From Chalara sp. BL73 (Eukaryota; Ascomycota; Leotiomycetes; Helotiales): DNA of 64,000 nucleotides. The stretch covers positions 62,001 to 126,000 of the forward strand of contig CAKJVC010000210.1 in NCBI GenBank assembly GCA_918026815.1, in the 5' to 3' direction. The notes below the pieces were generated by a model that did no database searches, was not told the origin of the DNA, and saw only the letters and a program-made list of their open reading frames with translations. A program made the position numbers and the translations under genes. Positions 34,901-44,455 of the stretch are shown in pieces; position 1 is the first letter of the stretch, and the number at the start of each line of letters is the position of its first letter.

Positions 34901-36005
34901 CTAATGCCCATTTGATACCTTTCTAACAGGGTTTGCCAGGTTTCCTTCATTGTATCTGTAACGTTCTTCCCTTTCCCAATATTTATTAAATCCGACCCCA
35001 AGGCACACTTCATCAAAGCTCAGAATTTCGGGTGGCGCTCCTTCGGTCATACTTTTTTTGATGTTTTCTAGTGTTCTTCTTGTGTTTGCAAGATTGTTTG
35101 CAACAAGTGTCCAAGGATAAGCAACTGCACAGAAGCCTATTTCTGCAAGATCTTTCGCGGAGAGGTTTTCTGTTTTCCCACCTTCAATAATGTTGGCAAA
35201 TATTGGAACCCCTGTCTCCTTTACAGCTCTTAGCATTGAAGCGCGGTCTGGAAGCGCCTCAATGAACACTGCATCAACTCCAATTCTTACAAACTCATGT
35301 ACCCTAGCTATCGCTTCTTCCCATCCATGAATCAAGGCGTCAGTCCGAGCAAGGATGAATATGTCAAGTCCTTCGTCACGAGCATCACAGGCAGCTTGAA
35401 TACGGGCGTATGCTTCACCGCGCGATACGACTGATTTTCCTTTTGTGTGGCCACATCTTTTAGGCCAGGTTTGATCTTCGATCATAACTCCAGCTGCACC
35501 AGCAAGAGCGTAATTCTGCACTGTTCGATAAACGTTCATGGGCGATCCATACCCAGTGTCACCATCAGCCATTACCGGGACGCTAACCTGGCGAACAGTA
35601 TCTTGTATCTTGTCGCACATCTCTTGCATCGCGATATAACCGGTATCTGGGAGTCCATATGACGAGGCGACGGCATACCCAGCGAGGAAGATCATAGGCT
35701 GGCCAGCTTCTTCAATAAGACGCGAAGTTAAACCATCCGTAGCGCAAACGTGAGCGAGAATTTTGGAGGGATCGTTGTGGGCCTCAAGCATCATGGTGCG
35801 AAGGCAGGATGCCTGAATGGATGGGATTCGACCGCGAACATTCTTGATGGTAACTGTGATGTCCTGTGTAAACCCTACATTGCTCTGGTCAGAATAGCTG
35901 CTTTGAGGTAATAATAAATAGCTCACCAGCTTTGCCTGGCTTCGTGACAATAGGTGGGTCGAATTTAAAAGGATATTTGTGTGTATTAACAATATTGGCC
36001 GTCAT
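34901..36005 (-). CDS. Isocitrate lyase / PEP mutase superfamily lyase (KRCGH type)
   Basis: TIM-barrel C-C or P-C bond enzyme. Exon 1 (36005-35927, MTANIVNTHKYPFKF) and exon 2 (35874-34901) join to 350 residues. The superfamily core is intact: MADGDTGYGSP (130-138), MIEDQTWPKRCGH with catalytic Cys167, FILARTDAL and FIEALPDR. Members of this branch include 2-methylisocitrate lyase, oxaloacetate hydrolase, petal-death-protein and 2,3-dimethylmalate lyase types; the sequence does not separate them by eye. Without the first exon the open frame would begin with a poor N-terminus, so the two-exon start is preferred. It lies convergent with the monooxygenase (105 bases between stops), within the regulated island. 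A role in processing the C4 acid left after ring cleavage is possible but unproven. Confidence 0.88.
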
Positions 36006-37646
36006 ATTTGCAGTGGCCAGGTGGATGTATGATAATGCAGCTAGTCAGCGGAATAGAGGTTTTGTCGAAGCTTCAATCTGTGTAGATTGAGAGATATTCA
36101 GCAGGATCAGAGGGTCTTTTTATGAGTCCTCTTGTGAGTAGTATCTATATCCATAGAGGTGCTAAGCCCTCCATTGCATTTGAATCAAGTCCGCCTATAA
36201 CCGAGGACCACATATGGTGAGCTATCGGCAAGACTGACACGGCAGCTAGATCACATTAAGCATCCACCCCCTCATTTTTTCTTTTTTTGGTAGTTACAAG
36301 CTTCCCCCGCACAGATCTTGCATCAATGCGGGCTTGCGGCTAAGATTAACGGAACCACACCCAAGTTAACCGGGGATTTCCGGCCAGGAAAATCAATAGT
36401 CTAGACACTAAGAGTTACAATCGTAGGGATATATCGTGACATGACGTTTGGTCTTCGCTCGGAATGATTTGGAAATGGGGGCACATAAAATTTGCTCAAG
36501 AATAGTCCCAAAACATATCCTGGATAATGTATATAACTGCGAGACCAGCCATCCATAAAAGCGAGGGATAAGCCTGCTCCTTCGCATCGGTGGCGGGGAT
36601 GATGGGCCTAGTGGGGTTCTTTTCTACTTAAAAGCCTCAATTTACAACTTGATAAAAAGCTTCTTGCTCTAGGAGAAATAGGATCTTTGGATGTAGGGCG
36701 GAGTCTTTTCCTTGCTTGATGCTTGATCTGTATTCCTAATATGACAATCGAGATTCGGCATGGTAGCATACAGATACTTAATTATAAGTGCCTTGAATCA
36801 CATTTCAGACTTTGGGAATACCCGTAAGTTTATCATATTTCATTGTGCGTGTAAAGCTGAATTTGGATATAGCAGCTTCACATCGTACACATGATTTTTC
36901 TGGAGTAGGGATCCGTAAAGTCCTTTATTACCATACGGATGTTCATTATAAAACCCCCCAAAGAAATAGGAGCATGTGCTGCAGTGAACTGTTCGGATGA
37001 CCCTGCGGGACCGATCTAGCAAAACGCTGGTACATAATAAGCAGCTATAGATTCCTCTGGAGTTATTGGCAGCAACACATCAGGCTCAGTCACAAAACTA
37101 CCCCAGAGGCAACAGGATGGAGGTGTTGTGTTTAGGAATGCTGAAAATCTCAAGGGAATAGAGAAGGTATTTACTTAGTCAATGATTGGCTAAGATAAGA
37201 AAGTCATTCACATTGTATATCGAGGCGCAAGACTGAAATAAGAGCGAAAACTTATTTTGAGGCAATATGCTATAAAAACTCGAGATGGATAACGGATATT
37301 CATGGAGCAGAACGAAAATTATGAATTGTGCAGAGCCGGATACGCCCGGATATTCTAATTCGTGAACTAGGAATAACTCCGCACATAACCCGAAATATTC
37401 GAACGCTTGCATGAAACTTGTTCCAAAGTAGTGAACCAGGAGCAACCCCGCACCCCGCATACCCCAGGATTCCCACGAAACGTAGTTGCACCATAAATTA
37501 GTAATTTGATATACAACCGTAATAGAATAAAAGCATGAGATCCTCACGTTAGCCCTTCGAATTTCCCTGCATACACAATAATCTTTCTTCCCCTTCTTCC
37601 TACCATTTCAAGGCTAATAGTTAATATTGCTATTCCTGTGACAGAT
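36006..37646. promoter_or_regulatory. Divergent intergenic region of lyase and second MFS carrier
   Basis: 1.64 kb between divergent starts with a degenerate island motif at 36369. A 122-codon minus-strand open frame at 37179-37547 lacks motifs and normal codon pattern and was not accepted. The last 100 bases before the MFS ATG are CT-rich. Confidence 0.5.
36369..36383 (+). promoter_or_regulatory. Degenerate island motif (ACCGGGGA half-site)
   Basis: ACCGGGGATTTCCGG shares the first eight bases with copies 3 and 4 and ends in CGG, but with CCG-N8-CGG spacing instead of N9. It lies 364 bases upstream of the lyase start. Weaker evidence than copies 1-4. Confidence 0.35.
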
Positions 37647-39383
37647 ATGTCTCTCAAAATAGACTCTGCCGGCGAAGCATCCCACGCTGAAGTTGCCAGT
37701 ACATTACAGAAGGAATCGGCCCATGTCCTGATCGATGCTAAACAACAGTATTACTTCGTGAAAAAGGTTTCTACATCTCCTTCCTCAATGAGAGTAGTTA
37801 CTAATGTATGACTAGTACGATCGAAATATGCTTTGGATTGTTTGCATTCTTTACGTGCTATCTTATATCGATCGTGGAAATATTGGCAATGCTAAAACAG
37901 CTGGTGCCCAAGATGATTTAGGACTGAGTAGTTCACAGGTGTGTTCGGTTTCTCTGAGCCATCGCAGCTCTTATGCTTTGCTGACGAGATTTAGTGGACC
38001 TGGATTCTCAACTCATTCTATATCTGTTACACGCTATTTGAATGGGCAACATTACTGTGGAAGATCTTTCCAGCACACGTATATGTGACTATTATTTGTA
38101 TTTGGTAAGTCGTAGTAAAGGATAGGAGGAGCAGGATGCGGTCTCGACTAATCTTTTAACAGTTGGGGCGTCGCAGCAATGTCTGCCGGAGCTGCTACAA
38201 ATATGGCAGGACTGGCTATTTCACGGGCCTTTTTAGGAGTGTTAGAGGCAGGTTTTGGCGCGGGGGCTCCCTTCTACCTTTCTATTTTCTACCAGCGAAA
38301 AGAGTTGGGCCTCAGGGTTGCTTTGTTAACGGGCATGTCTCCACTGGCAAACTGTTTTGCAGCATCACTGGCCTATGGGATTACCCACATCAAAGGATCC
38401 CTCGAGCCCTGGCGTTTACTCTTCATCATCGGTGAGTTTGGGTTGCTCCTGATCTCAAATCAAAGCTGATAACTCTCAGAGGGAGCTCCGACAATCGCAT
38501 TTGCTCCAATAGTCTACTTTTTCCTACCCGATTCGCCAAACACCGCCAAATTTCTCACCGAGGATGAGCAGACGAGGGCAGTAGAACGCATGCATACTCG
38601 GGATACTACTGCCAAGAGCAAGCTCAATTGGAAACAAGTCACCGCAGGTCTTTCGGACTACCAAAACTATGTGCACGCGTTGATACATTTTTGCTGCAAC
38701 TATTCCTTCGCGGGGCTCTCAAACTTCCTACCCACTATTGTTCAAAACCTTGGTTACACCAGCATTCAAGCTCAGGGACTTACGGCTCCACCATATCTTG
38801 CAGCATTTATTCTGTGCGTTTTAGTAGCATTCTATAGCGACAAATATGGTAATAGAGGCTTTGTCGTTGCAGGCTTTTCATTTTTGGGAGCCATTGGTTA
38901 TCTAATTCTGGCTACTCTGGAAGATACAAAGTATAACAGCATCCGCTATCTCGGCATATGGTTAGCTTGCTGTGGTGTCTTTCCTGCACTTGCAATGAAT
39001 ATTGCCTGGCTGCTGAACAATCAAGGGGGTGAGTCAAAGCGTGGAGCGGGTCTCTCTGTACTCGCGATATTCGGGCAAACGAGCTCGTTTCTTAGCAGCG
39101 CAATGTTCCCCAAAGAAGACCAGTAAGTCATGCATATATCACTTCTGCGTCACCTATTCTCATCGGGTACTGACCTACAAAATGTAGACCCTATTTTGTT
39201 AAAGGTTGCGCAATTGGATGCGCCTTCACTGGCCTCATCTGTATATTGGCTTTAGGTCTTCATTTTAAGCTTGACCGTGAGAATAAGAAGAGAGATGCAG
39301 ATATAGGCCCTATCGACGCGAACGAGGCATTAGACCTTACGGAGCTTAGCGATAAGCACCCGAAATTCAGATACATTACATAA
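37647..39383 (+). CDS. MFS transporter, anion:cation symporter (Dal5/allantoate-permease-like) family
   Basis: Plasma-membrane carrier for organic anions. Six exons (37647-37766, 37816-37938, 37995-38104, 38163-38431, 38480-39122, 39188-39383) remain in frame for 486 residues. ACS-family marks: LYVLSYIDRGNIGNAKTAG in helix 1, SRAFLGVLEAGFGAGAPFYL, then RVALLTGMSPLANCFAASLAYG, PDSPNTAKFLTEDEQTRA at the central loop, and a C-terminus with MNIAWLLNNQGGESKRGAG. The family carries carboxylates such as nicotinate, allantoate and aromatic acids. As a member of the island it is a good candidate importer of hydroxybenzoate or gentisate (inference). Confidence 0.9.
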
Positions 39384-40421
39384 CCATTGCAAGGTTTCAC
39401 TGGCGTGTGGAAGTGGGAATCTACGGCTAAGAAATGAGAGGCTGATTGTAGCACCAGCTGCTACCACTCAATCATTTTCATGGTAATCGACATATCTTGA
39501 TATTATACCATTTTCAATAAGCAAGAAGCCAGGTTATACTATAAATGATAAGTCTATGGGCTTGTGCTACAACTGTGTAAACATACAGCTAAGTGGAAAA
39601 CGTAATAAGCTAGTCAAAATTCATCCCCTAATCTCAGCTGGAAAATTAAATAGTGTAGCGTGTAACCGAAGGGATTACTTCCCGTGATATATAACTACAT
39701 ATTCCATAAGCCGACATCTGCCTTGTTTGATGATACTTAGCGAAGGAATGAACCGGTTTAAATTGGAGGACGGGGAGCCCCATGCCGGGTACAATTAAAA
39801 CGTAGGCCGCTAGTCACACGCCAAGGCTTGGCATATAGCGCTCAATGTTTAAGTGAGCAAATCAAGAAGGAACTCAGATAAATATTTGGCCGACCCTCGG
39901 TCATAAAAATAGATTCAAAATCTCTATACTTTATGATTTTTTGACTCCTATAGACCCCTATTCGCTATTACTACGTGATCCCGCAACAGTATGTTACATG
40001 TAGGCCTGCTTTTTCCATATAACTTTACTTTTTCGGGTTACTAAAGCCGAGTATAATTTCTGGCTAATTATAAACAATGTTTATATAACTAAAAAAAACG
40101 CGCTGTGTTTCTAACACGTTAAGTGGAAAAGATCGGCATTTGCAGCCTGGGAGAAGGAAGTGCTACACTCTTCTGTATGTCGAGCCTTGGCGCGTGACTA
40201 GCGGACTACGTCTCAATCGTACCCATAATGCCAAGAAAACTCTGGGGATTATATATCACGTGAAGAACATAGATCGCTGTCCCCGCATTTCGACCCGGAC
40301 TTAAATATCCGCACATTCCCACGTTTATCCGATTTTGTTTGCGATACCACACTTCTGCTCACAGCTCCGGACACCACAACCATACGGAAAGCATCCTGAT
40401 GATGCATCCCAGAATTGAACC
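39384..40421. other. Spacer and promoter of island regulator 2
   Basis: 1 kb, AT-rich. It contains one partial motif (GCGGGGACAG on the minus strand near 40276) that fits only the first half of the consensus. No gene is seen. Confidence 0.5.
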
Positions 40422-43372
40422 ATGGATGCTATCAGAGTGACGGCTCCTACCATTCGCCTAGGTGATGCATCCAATAATCAAAGTTCTGACCATTCACGTC
40501 CCTCAAAACCCAAGTTTAAGCGTGGATACAAAGCTTGTATACAATGCCGGAGAACTAAAACTAAATGTGAACTGCTGCCGGCGAACGACGGACCTTCGGT
40601 GCAGCCATCATGGTGACTTCTAGCCTAGTCCTGCATTGACTTAGGGCCTGCACATTGGCTAATAGGAAGTTGCAGTATCAAATGCAGAAGAGAGCGCAGG
40701 GTTTGCGAGTTCACACCTACTAGGTCCATAATGCGAGAGAAGATGAAAATCTCGCTTTCTAAAAATGCCAAATCCCTACCAAATGAAGCTCATGCAACGA
40801 CAGGAGGTGAGAATTTTGCAAACAACTCGGAGATGGACGGAGACCCCCGACAAGAAGCGATTGCTAGCACCCCTGCATTGATTGACACGACGTCGTTTCC
40901 AGGCAGTTCCCCACCTGGATACCAAGGTGACAGTAATACTGGTGGATCACTGTCCAGCGCCTCTGCCTCTCCTTCTAGGTCTATCGAAGAGTCGGGGCAA
41001 AGGCGCCAGAGTATGAGCCAGACTCTTATGCGGACCATTGTCTCGTCATCAAATGATGCATTGGGCTTGCTATTCAAGGCAGTTGAACAACCAATCGATT
41101 CTGGAGATCAAGATGGAATTCATCAAGAGGAAATTGCCAACCCTGGCTTCAATGATGCCGATAATATCCAGAGCACTCAAAATTCAGTCCAGCATGAAAC
41201 CCCTTATTCCACGACACCTGGTCCTCCTCCTTTGTATCAACTCTCTGTGGTGAGTCAAGACGTACTCCAGCTCTGGAACCGCTGTCGCTTCGTCAAGCAA
41301 GGCTGGCTCAGTGCTCGAGAAGCTGTGACATATGTTGATCTGTGAGAACCCCAATAATCATTCACAATTCGGAGTGCCCTAACGTCAATCCTTGATTAGC
41401 TTCTTCAAAAATTGTGCGCCTTATTCTCCTATCATCACAGATTATTACTCTTCCCACAGCAACCATTTAACTCTTGTGACGGAGGAGACATTGCTATGCT
41501 GTACTATCCTATCTATCTCTTCTCGAGTTCACATTCTTCCAGGGTTAGGAGGCATTGCTCGGGGGCACTTCATTCATGGCTGCTTATGGGGACATTTGGA
41601 GCACCTTGTAGGTATTTTTAGCTGCCGGCATAAGCATGAACTAAACCATTTCAGATAAGCAGGGTCATATTTGGCCAGGAAAAGATATCCACGGCGAAGA
41701 CACGCACTCTGGGGACAATTGAGAGCTTTTTATTGATGACAGAATGGCATCCTCGGTCCTTACATTTCCCTCCCAAGAGCGAAGGTTGGGATTGTGCCTT
41801 GCTTGCAGCACCTGACGCGCCTGAGAGTATTGAAACGCAGGAAGCTGAGGAGCATTCGGCATTGTACAGGTGGCGAGAAGAAGTATGTTTAATCAGGAGA
41901 TAATATCACGCATTATCACTATCAATGTCATGAACATCGCTGATGGCGCCTATTTAGGTATTCGAGCCAGCAAAGCGCTCAGATCGTATGTCATGGATGC
42001 TGGTCGGTGCTGCGACAACTCTTGCACATGAACTAGGCATCTTCTCTGATCAGGATGCATTTTCTAGCGTATCAGACGAAAATAATGTCTCCAAGGTTCG
42101 TCGGATGAGGGTTCGCATGCTCTTATATGTGTATGTGAACCAGCTGGCAATGCGCCTAGGCTGTACAACGCTACTCCCAGAGACTAATCCATCTTTAATG
42201 TGTGACCGATCACCTTCACTATTAATGACGACGCAGGTACAGCAATGGCAAACAATCATGTCTTGTTGGTACGAAATGACAAAGTTGATGGAGACAGTAA
42301 CAGATATGTGCTTCCCTTCCGCAGATATAACACGGCAACTACTATTGAGCGGACGCTACAACAGCCTTCTTAATCATTTTCAGCCACTTATTAAACAAAT
42401 TTACGCAAAAGCGAACGAACTTGAAGGTAAGTCTTTAAAACATAGCCTCTTTTTTAGCGAATCCCGGGAATAATTTCGGAATCTGACCTGAAAGATGACT
42501 TTTGCTACACGCACAACTTGAACTTAAGCAATGCTAGTTCATTCTGTAGTTTTATATAATAAATCTTGACAGGAATTTCGGACTCAATGCATGATCTTCT
42601 CTTCATTGAGTATCACTATATCCGTTTATATATCAACTCCATTGCAATTCAAGCGGTTGTCGAACGAGCACAGGCTCAGGATATAGCCGGTGACAGCTCC
42701 TCGACACGAAAGGGGGTCTTCTTTACAAATGTTAGCAGGAGTGACCGCGCATTCAACGCCGAGGTCATTGATGCGGCTTGTCAGATCCTAAGAAAGACGG
42801 TACATTTGTCCAAGGCCGGCACTCTCTGTTACGCACCTGTGCGAATCTACTTACGCGTAATCTCGGCGTCCATTTTCCTCCTCAAAGCTATTAGCCTGGG
42901 GGTCGGCAACCATGATTTGCAGGTTAGCCTTGGCGTGCTTGACGAGTGTATCCAGGCGTTGCAGAACAATCAACGCCTTGACGAAATGCACCTGAGCGCC
43001 CGGTATGGCACATTGCTCGCTCGACATGTCAAACGCTTTCGGGCCAATTTTGTCACATCGCTTAGCCGCGATGGGCAACTTGGAAACTCTTCTGCGTTGC
43101 AAGGAATGAATAATCTGGCAGTAAACCAACAAGCCTATTTGCCCGCATCTCAAGTTGGAGGTGGCAATGTGAATTCCTTCCTCTTCAACCACCTGCAAAA
43201 CACAAGGTTGAATCCTCCTTTGGAACCCAGGGGTGAAGACAGAGGGTTTTTAGATGACTGGCTAGTACAGCCATTCGACCCAGGAATTGCGCCTTTCGAA
43301 CTGGGTGGCCCGCAATTTCAGAGCGGATTCGAGATTGGATCATTAGACTTCCTCTGGAATATGCCAAGTTGA
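40422..43372 (+). CDS. Zn2Cys6 transcription factor, ARO80-like zinc cluster (island regulator 2)
   Basis: Six exons (40422-40612, 40676-41341, 41400-41607, 41655-41882, 41958-42426, 42573-43372) encode 853 residues. The zinc cluster is completed only by splicing: GYKACIQCRRTKTKCEL from exon 1 and CIKCRRERRVCEF across the junction, with Cys39, 42, 49, 64, 67 and 74. The 14-residue third loop and the second-half CRRERR pattern match the ARO80 subclass, whose yeast founder controls aromatic amino acid catabolism. A serine-rich linker follows, then a fungal TF middle region (SWMLVGAATTLAHELGIF, RMRVRMLLYVYVNQLAMRLG, LLFIEYHYIRLYINSIAIQA) and an acidic C-terminus. It closes the island on its right side, 1 kb from the anion carrier. 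Whether it or regulator 1 binds the 14-base motif is unknown. Confidence 0.9.
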
Positions 43373-44455
43373 GTTGCAAGATACAGAGCAATTTAGTATG
43401 TTATTTATTTGGTTAGGAATTATTTGAGCTTGTCCAAGTAGGCACTTTTCAGGCAGCTGAACGACTGTTACAGTTTATTGGCCTTCGGACTTTATAAATG
43501 AAGGCAAGGCTAACTAAAAGGCAAATCTTAAGCGGGGTGATTTGTATATAGATTTTTATGGGAAAATACTTGTTAAAACGTCACTGTACAATTTGTATGA
43601 TAGTCCCATCTTCTCGATGTCATAATCGTTCCAGTATCCCCCTCCTCCAAGTGTGGCTCGCGATGCCCAGCCGCTAAACTTGGACCTCGCCTGCGCGACT
43701 GTAGAGCCCTGAGAGGGCTTCGAGTCGTTGGTGACCCAGAGGAGTGGCACAGTCCTCAGGCCCAACGTGTTCTGCCAGCCCACGGGATCATTGCCGGCGC
43801 CGCCGTCGTAGCACTGCAAATACGCCCTGTCTAGCAGTAGGTTCGGCTCGCTGAGGCCGCTGTTAATCTGGTTCTTAATGGAGACCCAGAAACCGGAGTT
43901 GGTATATGGCGCGATGGTGTACTTGTAGCCAATCGTGCCAAGCATCTTGGCAAACTGGACGGTACTAGCAACGTCGTAGATGGATTCATCGTCATTGTTG
44001 ACGGCGTCGAGTCCCCACGCAGACTTGAGCGCCGCGAAGTTGCGGTATAGTCTTGTCGAGGAACCTGGCCCTGGCGTGCGCATCAAGTCGGCAACGTGCT
44101 GAGAGTTCATACAAATCTCGACCCTGTTGATGCTCGTAGTTCCGGTCTTAAAGGAGCGGACCTTGTCGAAGAGCGCCGCGCCGCCGACATAGGTGCCGTT
44201 GGACGCAACGAGAGTGTCAACGCTGCCCGGCGTGTTGGAGTAGTACATAATGTCGCCATTGTCGAGGATCCCGACGCCAAAGATTATGAGGCTGTTGAAG
44301 CCAGAGGTCTTTATAGAAACAGTGTCGGATTTTAACACGTCTTTGAACAGGAATATGCTCCTGATATTAGCAGCTAAAACATTCTGAAGAAGGAGCTGAA
44401 ACAGCAAAGCTCTCGCGAGTGAGTAACACTTCATCTTTCAAAACGACCAGGAATC
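43373..44455. other. Right border of the island
   Basis: Regulator 2 and the secreted GH18-like gene are convergent with only 183 bases between stops, so no island gene follows directly. No island motif occurs from here to the window end. Confidence 0.4.
43556..44434 (-). CDS. Secreted GH18-like (chitinase-fold) protein
   Basis: Single-exon gene of 292 residues with a signal peptide (MKCYSLARALLFQLLLQNVL). The beta-strand pattern SGFNSLIIFGVGI, VEICMNS, then GLDAVNNDDE and LLWVTNDSKPS is that of GH18-type TIM barrels often annotated in fungi and streptomycetes as chitinase-like or 'coagulation factor 5/8' proteins. The active-site loop reads D143xxN146xD148xE150; classical GH18 has DxxDxDxE, so the catalytic Glu150 and Asp148 remain and only the third-from-last Asp is Asn. 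It may therefore be an active glycosidase of changed specificity or a binding protein. It is followed upstream by long gene-free DNA. Function is unproven. Confidence 0.75.
   Translation of the reverse strand: MKCYSLARALLFQLLLQNVLAANIRSIFLFKDVLKSDTVSIKTSGFNSLIIFGVGILDNGDIMYYSNTPGSVDTLVASNGTYVGGAALFDKVRSFKTGTTSINRVEICMNSQHVADLMRTPGPGSSTRLYRNFAALKSAWGLDAVNNDDESIYDVASTVQFAKMLGTIGYKYTIAPYTNSGFWVSIKNQINSGLSEPNLLLDRAYLQCYDGGAGNDPVGWQNTLGLRTVPLLWVTNDSKPSQGSTVAQARSKFSGWASRATLGGGGYWNDYDIEKMGLSYKLYSDVLTSIFP

Noticed and set aside
37179..37547. 122-codon minus-strand open frame in the lyase/MFS promoter
   Set aside because: Tyr/Phe/Ser-rich AT-driven composition with no motif; probably chance.
40268..40285. 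Half motif (GCGGGGACAG, minus strand) upstream of island regulator 2
   Set aside because: Only the first half fits; not enough to include regulator 2 in the regulon.
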